Origin: a bacterium
GTDB taxonomy: Bacteria; Bdellovibrionota_C; UBA2361; SZUA-149; JAGRAN01
Length of the DNA: 37,059 nt
Assembly: GCA_030431555.1 (NCBI GenBank)
Contig: JAUIIP010000004.1
Coordinates: forward strand, 1 to 37,059
Direction of reading: 5' to 3'
Position numbers and translations under genes: made by a program. The notes under the pieces were generated by a model, which saw nothing but the letters and a program-made list of their open reading frames with translations, was not told the origin of the DNA and made no database searches. Shown here piece by piece: positions 10,201 to 17,200 of this stretch; the stretch's first letter is position 1, and the number at the start of each line of letters is the position of its first letter.

Positions 10201-10320
10201 AAGAAGGCTGCCTGAAGTTAAAAGCAATGCAGAAGCAAAACAAAGTGCCAGCAAGCCCGCAGAGCCAAGAGTTCTGGGCAATGCGGCGATAGGGGGTCTC
10301 AGAGGTAAATACCTTTTCAC
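7258..10320 (-). CDS. gspD: Type II secretion outer-membrane secretin GspD with long C-terminal extension
   Basis: The GTG-started 1020-residue secretin has a signal peptide (about 1-41) and then a spacer. N0 (about 130-215) and the N1, N2 and N3 repeats follow, then the secretin core ending VPFLQDIPVLGYLFK...TNLLIFITPKII near residue 780. Typical GspD is 650-750 residues. The excess lies in a Ser/Arg-rich insert in N3 (about 425-460), a basic Arg/Ala-rich insert in N2, and a 240-residue C-terminal tail. The tail is a Pro/Ser/Lys linker (781-912) followed by a compact Trp/Gly-containing segment (913-1020) that I do not recognise. I see no lipobox or clear pilotin S-domain. It ends 24 bp before gspE. 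Confidence 0.96.
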   Translation of the reverse strand: MKRYLPLRPPIAALPRTLGSAGLLALCFASALLLTSGSLLAEDASNSGSETIDDDGIRFSLNYALPVELVEEGVGSKPLTKVLERTNKITDKQLQDTAESETELPAPDAEDEFAAADQADEFLDKRGNEKTTLLNVKDADITALIKTFSKLTKRNYVVDSGVKGKVTIHLPSPVTISEALRIFDSVLLLKGYTTVPIEENTWKVVASKDAKQTTIPIKPDGSRIPSDQVVTEFVRLSHVAAADMQKLLTQYVSTGGVVNSFSGSNSLIIIDSQANIARLKKMIKELDIPALDQDLTIIPVQYADAEDIAEKIEEILGDDDDEPDAVSSVRSRAIARRTRQAAARAAAAGSSGTNIESKRTLPLKVIPDKRTNSLIVLADPELTLRVRALVEQLDSPVDLGGGRFYVYRVQHADAEELAEIINNVISGSDSTDTGSSSERSSGSSISRSQRSSSSSSATQSPTARLAEALRRRRLAQAGLSSGGEGRGKVSFEGEVSIAPDPATNSLIINASRSDYERVKELIKDLDIKRPQVIVEATILEVTLNKEEGVGVEWQASGGNDNGGIFAQTNYGGLTDLVTNPGALSDLTIAAASTGTITLPGGLVLPSQGVLVTALSRNSNVNVLSAPTIVTTDNEEAEIIVGENVPFVTSTSTDTSNINNTFNSIERQDVGITLRITPQISSGDFVNLNIFVEISNVVNSTRNDPNGPTTTIRTTETTVDIKSGQMIVTGGLISDNSTESTRGVPFLQDIPVLGYLFKREDIVERRTNLLIFITPKIIEDQFAARDSTKEYRDGLNKQMLQLEASPRYKDVLYDRKIDRVVEPSEEEAPIPSTIRPPKKIIVKPEKTASGAGAATLPQNAKAAESSDDVIDITVKPKLPGSAALKTQSSAKSAVRPSLSTSASAFRKPATVSGPRRWVVLRALKKPESGGDMAFQWADDYGTIGLVVAGSDSTVGGAFFAPGARYSFAVDGEMQEFVCLGNYTSRTDASAAHQSLQSSEVWYQLSPKETIALGKGPWKRSS

Positions 10321-10323
10321 AAT

Positions 10324-11202
10324 CTAGCGGATCTCATAGTTCAGATTGCGTTCGCTGCCGCCGCGCTCAACGCGGACATTGATTGAGCGCTCGCTCTTCA
10401 GTTGTTCAAAAATCTTCAAGGCCTGTGTCGGATCACTTAAGCTATTGCCGTTAACTGCTTTGAGGATATCTCCGTTCTTCAATCCCAGTTTTTCGTAAAG
10501 GCTGCCGCGGCGAATTGCAAACAGCCTCATGCCAACGCTCTCGCCGTTCTTAAAGTAGGGAACAGCTCTGGCTTGGCTTAGCAGACGCGGTAGATTAGCC
10601 AAAGCCTTGTTAACTTCGCTTTCGGCCACGACGAACTCTGAGCCGTCGTCGCTTGAGGCTATGCCGGTATCAGGCTCCGCGCCGCCTGAGAGATCTCCTT
10701 CGGTGAGAACAAGCGTTTCGAGTTTGCCGCCAAAACGTATCTGAACACTTTCGGCCATCACTTTCACCAATGTAGCCTGACCGAACATATTTTCGTTCAG
10801 CTCAAAAAGGTCTTGTTCTTTAGTTTGTTCGTTCTCGACTATAGCAAATGGTGCAGAGCCCTTGCTGACGTTCGTACCAACTAGGCGCAGCTTGAGTTTG
10901 CTGACCGGAGCCGCGCTGACGGTCCGTGTAGGGGCGGGGGTCGCCACGGCTCCGAAAATGTTGCGAGTGGTGATAATCTTGTAGCTGTCCAGCGTAGAAT
11001 CTATTTGTTCGTCGATTTCGGCTTCGATTGCGCTCGGCAGCGAGGAGCTAAGCTGCTGGCGCTGGGCGTTGTGCAATGTTAATCCGGTTTCGTAGGCGAG
11101 TCCGACTGCGGCAACAAGGCAGACCTTACCGAAAAGAAACACCCCGCCTCTGATGGAAAGGATGTCGTCGGTGTACTGGGATGCTTTATCGAGCAGCGGC
11201 AT
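10324..11202 (-). CDS. gspC: Type II secretion coupling protein GspC with PDZ-like domain
   Basis: The 292-residue bitopic protein has a cytoplasmic N-terminus and one membrane span near residues 24-42. A linker and the homology region that binds GspD follow (about 75-165: TRNIFGA..., KLRLVGTNVSKGSAPFAIVEN). The C-terminal PDZ-like domain is at about 200-292 (GMRLFAIRRGSLYEKLGLKNGDILKAVNG). GspC links the inner platform to the secretin and takes part in substrate selection. It is the first gene of the operon and lies 3 bp before gspD. I see no convincing Shine-Dalgarno before its ATG. Confidence 0.94.
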   Translation of the reverse strand: MPLLDKASQYTDDILSIRGGVFLFGKVCLVAAVGLAYETGLTLHNAQRQQLSSSLPSAIEAEIDEQIDSTLDSYKIITTRNIFGAVATPAPTRTVSAAPVSKLKLRLVGTNVSKGSAPFAIVENEQTKEQDLFELNENMFGQATLVKVMAESVQIRFGGKLETLVLTEGDLSGGAEPDTGIASSDDGSEFVVAESEVNKALANLPRLLSQARAVPYFKNGESVGMRLFAIRRGSLYEKLGLKNGDILKAVNGNSLSDPTQALKIFEQLKSERSINVRVERGGSERNLNYEIR

Positions 11203-11361
11203 ACAACAAATAGGCGATAGAAATAGTAGACAACTTGCGGTTGTTTCTTCTTAGTTTAACGATGAACAATACAGGCTAGCAACCTGAAAATTCGAGTGTT
11301 ATCTAGCTTTGACGGCTCAGCAAGCCAGCAATTCAGTCTGCTTTTTACAGAAACAATTATT
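11203..11361. promoter_or_regulatory. Divergent intergenic region between the gsp operon and the cupin gene
   Basis: These 159 bp separate gspC (minus) from the DUF985 gene (plus) and must hold the start signals of both. The DNA is AT-rich relative to the flanks. I could not fix a credible -35/-10 pair or operator by eye, so only the location is asserted. Confidence 0.4.
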
Positions 11362-11829
11362 ATGTCCGAAGAGAGAGTTCAGCAGCTGATAAGAGAACTG
11401 GAGCTTCAGCCTCACGTCGAAGGTGGGTATTACTCGGAGTACTATCGATCATCACAGCGAATTTCTGTCCCAGGCGGCAGCCGTACCTGTTCGACGGCAA
11501 TCTATTTTTTACTCTGGGGTGAGGCTGTATCAAAGTTTCACCGCTTGAATTCAGACGAAATTTGGCATTTTTACGAGGGCGCAGCCTTAAATCTTTACAC
11601 CCTCGGCCCAGCCGGCCTTACTTTGACGCGCCTAGGAAAGGACGCTTATCAAGCGGTGGTTCCGGCGGGGACCTGGCTGGCCGCCGAAATGTCTTCGCCG
11701 GATTCCTATGCTCTGGTCGGCTGCACTGTCGCACCGGGTTTCGAGTTCGAAGACTTCGAACTAGCTGACAAGGATCAACTTACAGCGGACTATCCCAGTC
11801 AGCGTGAACTTATTCAGCGCTTAACCTAG
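11362..11829 (+). CDS. DUF985 family cupin protein
   Basis: The 155-residue single-domain beta-barrel protein matches the DUF985/RmlC-like cupin family. It has the EGGYYSEYYRS signature near the N-terminus, the YFLLWGEAVSKFHRLNSDEIWHFYEG core with cupin-type His/Glu residues, and the VGCTVAPGFEFEDFEL ending. The ATG at 11362 begins MSEERVQQLIREL, where the family normally starts; a longer frame from 11296 adds an unrelated tail. The family's substrate is not established, so no reaction is proposed. It lies 44 bp before a DUF4184 gene on the same strand. Confidence 0.88.
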   Translation: MSEERVQQLIRELELQPHVEGGYYSEYYRSSQRISVPGGSRTCSTAIYFLLWGEAVSKFHRLNSDEIWHFYEGAALNLYTLGPAGLTLTRLGKDAYQAVVPAGTWLAAEMSSPDSYALVGCTVAPGFEFEDFELADKDQLTADYPSQRELIQRLT

Positions 11830-11873
11830 TGGACTTGCTCTCGCCGGTTTGATCGCTCAAAATTATTAGTGCG

Positions 11874-12641
11874 ATGCCATTTACTCTTTCGCATGTTGCT
11901 GCGGCCTTGCCGTTTCGCAGGTCTGCAATCCCGTTTTCTGCACTCGCTATCGGCTGCATGGCCCCGGACTTTGTCTACTTTTTTGACTTTGCTCCGGGTA
12001 ATCAGCAGTGGCATAACCTGCCTGCCTTATTCACGGGATGTCTGCCTGCCGGGCTGCTGATGTTGTTCCTCTACGAGTATTTGCTGAAGGTAGAGCTGAT
12101 AAAGCTGTTCCCGCACTGGCACGAAGTTCGGCTGGCACCGCTGGCTGCACCAAAGCCACTGACGCAAGCGAGCACGTTGTCTCTAGCTGCTTTGGGAATT
12201 CTTGTCGGAGCTTTTACTCATATTGTCTGGGACTCCTTCACTCACGGCTATGGTTGGTCGGTGAGTCGATTAACAATGCTCCAGACATATTTGCTGACAG
12301 TGCGCGAGTACGAAATTCATGTCCACAATCTTTTGCAGCATCTAAGCACATTCTTCGGAGCCGTAGTGCTCGCGGCGTACTACGGAGCTTGGATTGAAAA
12401 ACAGCCCGCAAGTGACTGCCGCTCGTTTTTCACCGAACGGCAGAAACTGCAGATAGTCGGCCTTTTATGGCTGTTTGCCTCTACTGCGGCCCTGACCCAA
12501 ACCTATGCTTCTTACTGGCTGCTTGCCCAACCGCCGATTCCATTTCGTGCGTTTGCCAGGTTCGTAGTCTCGACCGGTACCTATTTGTTTTTCGGGGTCC
12601 TAATTTACAGCATCGCCAGCCGCTTATGCGGTAAATCTTAA
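11874..12641 (+). CDS. DUF4184 family integral membrane protein
   Basis: The 255-residue protein opens MPFTLSHVAAALPFR and continues SALAIGCMAPDFVYFF, the hallmark of DUF4184. About five to six hydrophobic helices follow. A conserved His/Asp cluster (GAFTHIVWDSFTHGYGW) faces one side and might bind metal, but no activity is known for the family. It is probably cotranscribed with the cupin gene upstream. Its TAA overlaps the stop of the convergent minus-strand gene by 4 bp. Confidence 0.87.
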   Translation: MPFTLSHVAAALPFRRSAIPFSALAIGCMAPDFVYFFDFAPGNQQWHNLPALFTGCLPAGLLMLFLYEYLLKVELIKLFPHWHEVRLAPLAAPKPLTQASTLSLAALGILVGAFTHIVWDSFTHGYGWSVSRLTMLQTYLLTVREYEIHVHNLLQHLSTFFGAVVLAAYYGAWIEKQPASDCRSFFTERQKLQIVGLLWLFASTAALTQTYASYWLLAQPPIPFRAFARFVVSTGTYLFFGVLIYSIASRLCGKS

Positions 12642-13033
12642 GGCTTGTTCCTTGCCAGGTAGTCGGCGATCATTCCGGCTGCTGCGGCCTGGGCCAATTG
12701 GTCAGCAAAGAATTCGTCGGCATCTGCAGTGAACTGTTTGGATAGCCCTGAGCTGTTAGAGAGTTCGACGCGAAGCACACCATCTTGCTTCTCGCAGCTA
12801 AGTGCTGTGGTGCCCGAGGCGGTGCTGGGTGTCAGCCAGGAAACGACAATGTCCGCCTCGGTGTCTTCGGCGACTAGCTTTGCGCCTAAGGCCAAAAGAT
12901 AGCTGCTAAGAATTTCGCAATCAGCAGGGACAGCAACTTTGAGCGCGCAAATTTGCTCCTGAGCTTCAGCCGACCAATCGCTTAAAATAAGCTGTCTGGC
13001 GAAGGTTTCTATTTGTTCTCTGCCGAGACTCAT
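12638..13033 (-). CDS. Degenerate E1/ThiF-like small subunit (N-terminal helix plus Rossmann remnant)
   Basis: The 131-residue protein is not a recognised family as a whole. Its start, IETFARQLILSDWSAEAQEQICALKVAV, resembles the N-terminus of ThiF/MoeB E1 enzymes (RYSRQILLPE...GQ..L..A.VLVVG), including the Arg that in MoeB-like dimers reaches the partner's ATP site. The glycine-rich nucleotide loop is replaced by PADCEILSSYLLALGAKLV, so it should not bind ATP itself. The upstream E1 gene lacks exactly this N-terminal segment, and its stop overlaps this ATG by 4 bp. I infer that the two form a heterodimer. The alternative is a diverged standalone remnant without function. Confidence 0.7.
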   Translation of the reverse strand: MSLGREQIETFARQLILSDWSAEAQEQICALKVAVPADCEILSSYLLALGAKLVAEDTEADIVVSWLTPSTASGTTALSCEKQDGVLRVELSNSSGLSKQFTADADEFFADQLAQAAAAGMIADYLARNKP

Positions 13034-13941
13034 GAACTGCGCCTCTCAATTACCAGTTCCCAGCGCTCGGCCTCAGGGATTGCGGCCGCAAGTTCTACCG
13101 CGTGTCCTTCTTTGCTGCAGGACTCACTGACTTCGTCGCAGGACTTCTGATTGCCGAACTGAACCCGAAGTTTTGCGCCGGGAGGGATTTTCTCCAGTGC
13201 AAGTTTCGTATGCAGGAATGTCATCGGGCAGGTTTCTTTCTTGAGATCCAAAACTGCGTCTTCCACCTGTGCGCAGACCGGACAGTCAGCGGCAGGGGGG
13301 ACAGAGCTGCTGCGCACTTGCTGCATGCCGATTTCGAATCGCCTCAGAATACTTGACGGCTGAATAGTCGACCCGGACAGGTATTCCAGCGCCGCACGTG
13401 CCTGAAGAATGCCGATTACTCCCGCCGCTGCGCCAACGATTCCCTGCTGCTGGCAAGCTGCACCAAGCTGCTGAATGTCATCTTCGCTAAACGAGCCGAA
13501 AAGACAGCGTACACATCCTCCGGACTTCGGATTATGAACTGCGAGGGCCATTCCGCCCCAGCCGGTGACGCCGCCGTAAGAAAAGGGAATTCTGTTGCGA
13601 ATACAGAAGTCATTAATTGCTAGCTTAGCGTCGACCGAGTCTGTGCCGTCGATAACGTAGTCGGAGCCGCTCAGCAGCGCCGAGACATTCTCAGAGCTAA
13701 GCTTCTCGCTAGTGCTCTCAACTTCGAGTGGAGCCAAGCGCTCGGTTGCGGCCTCAACTTTGAAGCGGCCGACATCTGCTAAAGAGAAAAGAATTTGTCG
13801 ATTGAGGTTCGAGCGCTCAACCCTGTCGGGGTCGATTAGCCGCAAGGCAATAGGGTGATCGGATAGCGAGGCTTTGGCCAGGCAGATCGCTGCCGGACAA
13901 CCAAGACCACCCACGCCTACAATTGTGATTAATCGAGCCAT
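13030..13941 (-). CDS. ThiF/MoeB/HesA-family E1-like adenylyltransferase fused to a TusA-like domain
   Basis: The 303-residue protein has an N-terminal adenylating Rossmann domain: GVGGLGCP nucleotide loop, DPDRVERSNLNRQ, the DGTDS aspartate, and Cys pairs CVRC and CPVC for a structural zinc. A Cys sits in the crossover-loop position (AACQQQGIVG). Residues from about 230 form a TusA-like domain with the sulfur-carrying motif ETCPMTFLHTKLALE, Cys about 238. E1 enzymes activate the C-terminal Gly-Gly of ThiS/MoaD-like proteins for thiocarboxylate formation, and TusA passes persulfide sulfur. No ThiS/MoaD partner gene is in the window. The usual N-terminal 20-25 residues are absent. The ATG is fixed because an in-frame stop lies 12 bp upstream. 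No Shine-Dalgarno is visible. Confidence 0.88.
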   Translation of the reverse strand: MARLITIVGVGGLGCPAAICLAKASLSDHPIALRLIDPDRVERSNLNRQILFSLADVGRFKVEAATERLAPLEVESTSEKLSSENVSALLSGSDYVIDGTDSVDAKLAINDFCIRNRIPFSYGGVTGWGGMALAVHNPKSGGCVRCLFGSFSEDDIQQLGAACQQQGIVGAAAGVIGILQARAALEYLSGSTIQPSSILRRFEIGMQQVRSSSVPPAADCPVCAQVEDAVLDLKKETCPMTFLHTKLALEKIPPGAKLRVQFGNQKSCDEVSESCSKEGHAVELAAAIPEAERWELVIERRSS

Positions 13942-13947
13942 AAACGA

Positions 13948-13992
13948 AAAAGCTCAGTTCCGAAGCAGATGGCCACTTGGAACTGAGCTTTT
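13948..13992 (-). terminator. Strong hairpin between the Rrf2 gene and the E1-TusA gene (terminator or attenuator)
   Basis: Two perfectly complementary 14-base arms (AAAAGCTCAGTTCC at 13948-13961 and its complement at 13979-13992) surround a 17-nt loop. Read on the minus strand, the stem is followed by TTTTTCGTTT, as in an intrinsic terminator. It lies about 90 bp after the Rrf2 stop and 6 bp before the E1 start codon. It could simply end the Rrf2 transcript or attenuate readthrough into the E1 gene. Confidence 0.75.
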
Positions 13993-14082
13993 ATGATCCC
14001 GCAGCGGCACCTAAAGTACGTTGGCGCCGCGGCGGAGCGCTCTTGATAACTACAGCCTAACTTCGGCCGAAATTATTCTGAA

Positions 14083-14586
14083 CTACAGGTTGTTGCTTGC
14101 CTGCGACGAAGTCGAGGAAGTCATCCCAGTAGTAGCTGACGATGCGGCTGAGTTAATTGCATCAGCGTCAGCATCAGAAATACCGAGCTCTTTCGCACGC
14201 TGACAAAGATTTGCCAGTGAAACGCCGCGAAGCGTCGAGTGAAAGGAACCTTCGATTTCAGACCAGACTGTGTCGATCAATTCCGCGAGCGCGGGAGCAT
14301 CAGTGCGGTTGTCTTCTTGAAGACGCGGGCGAAGAGCTCGCATTACTTCTTCGAGACGAATGTCTGATGGGTCCTTAGCGAGGGAATAACCACCGCGAGG
14401 TCCACGCTTACCAATTACTACGTTCGCCTGACGGAGTTTAGCGAAAATCTGCTCGAGAAATCGCTGAGGAATTCTCTGTCGCTTTGCGATCTGCCGTACC
14501 TGGGCAGGTCCACCGTTCAAGTTATAGGCGAGGTCAACGAGAGCCATAATCCCGTATTGCTCTTCTCTAGAAAGCTTAACTGCCAT
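14083..14586 (-). CDS. Rrf2-family transcriptional regulator (CymR-like, without the IscR cysteine triad)
   Basis: The 167-residue protein has the Rrf2 winged helix: MAVKLSREEQYGIMALVDLA, VRQIAKRQRIPQRFLEQIFAKLRQANVVIGKRGPRGGYSLA. The three Fe-S-ligating cysteines of IscR/NsrR are absent; the only Cys is near residue 130, in ANLCQRAKELG. This is closer to CymR, which controls sulfur metabolism with a protein partner. The last ~30 residues are a Ser/Ala/Thr-rich tail. It is the nearest upstream gene to the E1-TusA pair, so sulfur-linked regulation of that pair is a reasonable inference. Confidence 0.88.
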   Translation of the reverse strand: MAVKLSREEQYGIMALVDLAYNLNGGPAQVRQIAKRQRIPQRFLEQIFAKLRQANVVIGKRGPRGGYSLAKDPSDIRLEEVMRALRPRLQEDNRTDAPALAELIDTVWSEIEGSFHSTLRGVSLANLCQRAKELGISDADADAINSAASSATTGMTSSTSSQASNNL

Positions 14587-14841
14587 AGTAGCTAATCCAT
14601 CCTCTGAGTTACCAAAAACGCCAAGAAAATCTTGCGCTTAGCAGTGATTTTCTCTCTCTCATGCTCAACTAGCGATGATTTAACTAGCATAATCAAGAAA
14701 AATCAAGGCTCATAGGTCATTTATTTCTAAGCAACTGCAATTGCTAAGGAAAAATTCTTAGCTAAGTTGCCGTGCATACATAACCGGTACAATAAGTATG
14801 AAAAATTGAGTTAAACAAGGGGATAAGTAGGGTTTTAGCGC
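14587..14841 (-). promoter_or_regulatory. Upstream region of the Rrf2 gene with a candidate palindromic operator
   Basis: This 255-bp gene-free stretch is clearly richer in A and T than its flanks. It contains an 8-bp inverted repeat, AGAAAATC at 14624-14631 and GATTTTCT at 14646-14653, placed 38-67 bp upstream of the Rrf2 start. This is where an autoregulatory Rrf2 site would be expected. A second imperfect palindrome lies near 14729-14752 (CTAAGCAA...TTGCTAAG-like). Neither has been tied to a known consensus. Confidence 0.35.
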
Positions 14842-16059
14842 CTAGCGCTCAACGATCAGCAGCAAACGGTTCGGCCGGTCTAGCGAAAGCAAAGTCGCCT
14901 CCCTGGAGCCAATGCCCGTAGCTTGAAGCTCAATTGCGGCTTGCCCAGCGCTCAGGCTCTCCAGTGCACGGAAATCCACACCACCGATGGTGCAGCTTGT
15001 TGAGTTCGTCGGACGGACTTTAGACGCCGCGGTGGAGGACGTTGCTGCCCCGCTTACCGAAGCGTCGCTGCGGATTAAGTTTCCGGCATTTAGCTGCTCG
15101 CGGACACTGACTACGAACGCTAAGCCGTCGCCGAATTCTTCACAGGAACTGCTGCGAATTAGTCCCGGAGGCTGTGAGGGCTCCTTTGCCTGCACCTCGC
15201 TGCTGTCCGAAAAGTCCGCGTTCATCTTCAGCTGGGCGCGGGCTGTAGTCTCAGGCAGTTCTGCAAGCAACAGACTCGGCGCATCGGGAATTGGTGAATC
15301 GGCCATCGCGACTTTTAGCGGCAGGCGGCGATATTCCCTCCGGACTCTTCTAGGGATCTCGTCGTATTCTTCCTCGAAGAAGCGTGCAAATTTCTCCCGC
15401 ACATCTTTCGCGGCATTGCTTAGCGGATACTTCTCTTCGATGGTGCGGATTCTAGCTAGAGCAGAGTCATACTCTCCAATCTTCAAATAGAAAGCAGCGA
15501 CAGCCGCTTCGTGCTCGACTATTTCGTTCTCGGCTTCGGCCAGCCTGGCCTTAGCGCGCTCTGCGTATTCGCTTTCGGGAAACTCGCTAATGACCTTTCT
15601 AAACTCCTGGATAGCTGTCAGCAGTGGTCCCTGGTCGTGCAGCTCGTCTTTGTACTGCATCCAATGCGAGTTAGCGATTTGGTAGTAAACGTAGGGCAGG
15701 GCACTGTGTCCGCGGTGAAGGCGGATGAACTCCTCGTAAGCAACCAGAGCTTCACTGAAGTTGCGGCTGTAGAAGTGACAATCCGCAGATTTTATTTCGG
15801 CCAGGGTTCCGTAATACCCGGTGGGATAGCTATCTCTTAGCTCGCGCCAGGCTTCGCCTGAGATCGTATACAAGCCTCGGTCATAACTCTCGACGGCCTT
15901 CGTTAGTAAAATAAGCTCCGGTGCCGCAGCGACTTCGATGATGTGATGCGGTTTTGGTTCTTCTTCTGCTGAGCAGCCGAACAAAACAGCGCTAATTGCT
16001 GCCGCCGATAACAGACGAGCTGAACAAATAACAATCGACTTTAAAGGCATATACTTCAC
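14842..16059 (-). CDS. BamD-like outer-membrane lipoprotein with TPR repeats and a C-terminal extension
   Basis: The 405-residue protein has a lipoprotein signal peptide ending at a lipobox (VLFGC, Cys at about residue 29). TPR-type helical hairpins follow at about 45-235: YGTLAEIKSADCHFYSRNFSEALVAYEEFIRLHRGH, YVYYQIANSHW, ECAR-like SEYAERAKARLAEAENEI, and FYLKIGEYDSALARI. This matches BamD, which works with BamA in inserting outer-membrane proteins. BamD is about 240-280 residues, so the last ~165 residues are additional. They are low-complexity, then a short beta-rich end (LLSLDRPNRLLLIVER). It starts 3 bp after the lpxD stop. Confidence 0.82.
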   Translation of the reverse strand: MKYMPLKSIVICSARLLSAAAISAVLFGCSAEEEPKPHHIIEVAAAPELILLTKAVESYDRGLYTISGEAWRELRDSYPTGYYGTLAEIKSADCHFYSRNFSEALVAYEEFIRLHRGHSALPYVYYQIANSHWMQYKDELHDQGPLLTAIQEFRKVISEFPESEYAERAKARLAEAENEIVEHEAAVAAFYLKIGEYDSALARIRTIEEKYPLSNAAKDVREKFARFFEEEYDEIPRRVRREYRRLPLKVAMADSPIPDAPSLLLAELPETTARAQLKMNADFSDSSEVQAKEPSQPPGLIRSSSCEEFGDGLAFVVSVREQLNAGNLIRSDASVSGAATSSTAASKVRPTNSTSCTIGGVDFRALESLSAGQAAIELQATGIGSREATLLSLDRPNRLLLIVER

Positions 16060-16062
16060 CTT

Positions 16063-17097
16063 CTAAATATCTAACTTCTTCTCCAGCGCCCGCACTCGCC
16101 TAAACAGTTGCGGCAGTTTGCGAAACGAAGTGATGCTTCTGAACCATTCTGCCACCGGAAAAGCCCGTTCCCCGGCGACGTCCTGATCGCCCTCATATGT
16201 GCCCTGGACCCCGGAATTGCCGGCAATCCTCAAGCGGTCTCCGAGCACTGAGTGGTCGCCGACTCCCGTCATGCCTCCGATTACAACTTGGTTGCCGATC
16301 GTAGAGCTTCCGGCAATTCCCACGTTGCAGCAAACAAGTGTCGCTTCACCAATTTTCACGTTGTGACCGATTTGAACCAAGTTATCTATCTTAGTGCCGC
16401 GGCCGATAGTGGTTTTCCCAAGCGTTGCTCGGTCAACCGCCGAGTTCGCCCCGATATCGACGCCGTCAGCGAACTCAACGGATCCAATATGCGGGATTCG
16501 TCTGTGACCGAGCTTTGGATCCGGGACGTAGCCAAATCCATCCGAGCCGATGACAGCGTTCGGTTGGACCAAACAGTCGTCTCCGAGAGTGACCATTTCA
16601 CGCAAAACAGCACAGGCATGAATTACGCAGTTCTTTCCGACAGTCACTCTGGGGTAAAGCACCACATTAGGGTGTATGACAGTGCCTTCGCCGATGCTGG
16701 CACCGGCTGAGATGACCGCCCCAGCGCCAATGGACACATTGTCTGCAATTTCTGCGGATTCATGTACCACCGCTTTGGGGTGAATCCCTTCAAAGTCACG
16801 CGGTGCGCGGTAATACTTTGAGGCAAGCATTATGATTGCCTTCATCGGATCGGGAGTTACGATTTGAACGTTGTCGATTTGGTCTTGGAACTCAGGAACC
16901 AGCAGTGCACCGGCCTTGGAGTTCTTCGCAAACTCTAAGAGTTCAGTCCACTTATCGCGTTCGCGCGGCGCGGTGAGAAAAGATAAATCACCGCCCTGGG
17001 CGTCGTTTAAAGGCTTTATGTTTGAAAGTTTTACTGAATTGTCGCCGTGAAGTTCAGCTCCTAGAGCTGCGGCGAGTTCACCGGAAGTAATATTCAT
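16063..17097 (-). CDS. lpxD: UDP-3-O-acylglucosamine N-acyltransferase LpxD
   Basis: The 344-residue enzyme adds the N-linked hydroxyacyl chain in the third step of lipid A synthesis. The N-terminal uridine-binding domain (GAELHGD...INPLNDA-like IKPLNDAQGGDLSFLT) is followed by a left-handed beta-helix of hexapeptide repeats from about residue 105. The catalytic His lies in QIGHNVKIGE, and the GSDGFGYVPD and HIGSVEFADGVDIGANSAVDRATLG motifs are diagnostic. A C-terminal helix completes the trimer-forming region. The rest of the lpx cluster is not nearby, and the immediate partner is the BamD-like gene. Confidence 0.97.
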   Translation of the reverse strand: MNITSGELAAALGAELHGDNSVKLSNIKPLNDAQGGDLSFLTAPRERDKWTELLEFAKNSKAGALLVPEFQDQIDNVQIVTPDPMKAIIMLASKYYRAPRDFEGIHPKAVVHESAEIADNVSIGAGAVISAGASIGEGTVIHPNVVLYPRVTVGKNCVIHACAVLREMVTLGDDCLVQPNAVIGSDGFGYVPDPKLGHRRIPHIGSVEFADGVDIGANSAVDRATLGKTTIGRGTKIDNLVQIGHNVKIGEATLVCCNVGIAGSSTIGNQVVIGGMTGVGDHSVLGDRLRIAGNSGVQGTYEGDQDVAGERAFPVAEWFRSITSFRKLPQLFRRVRALEKKLDI

Positions 17098-17200
17098 TGA
17101 GAATTACAACCAAAATTTTACGCAGGCCAACAGAGGTCGTGCCGTAGCAGAACACTCAGCAAATGTTTAGCAGGAAAAGCAAGAATTGGCCACGGGGGCG

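Noticed and set aside
12038-12397. Alternative-frame open reading frame inside the DUF4184 gene
   Set aside because: It has no family-like sequence and lies wholly within a convincing membrane-protein gene.
12638-13033. Frameshift splitting one E1 gene into two
   Set aside because: The order is reversed: the N-terminal-like part lies downstream of the catalytic part, so no single frameshift could rejoin them; the 4-bp overlap looks like a normal operon junction.
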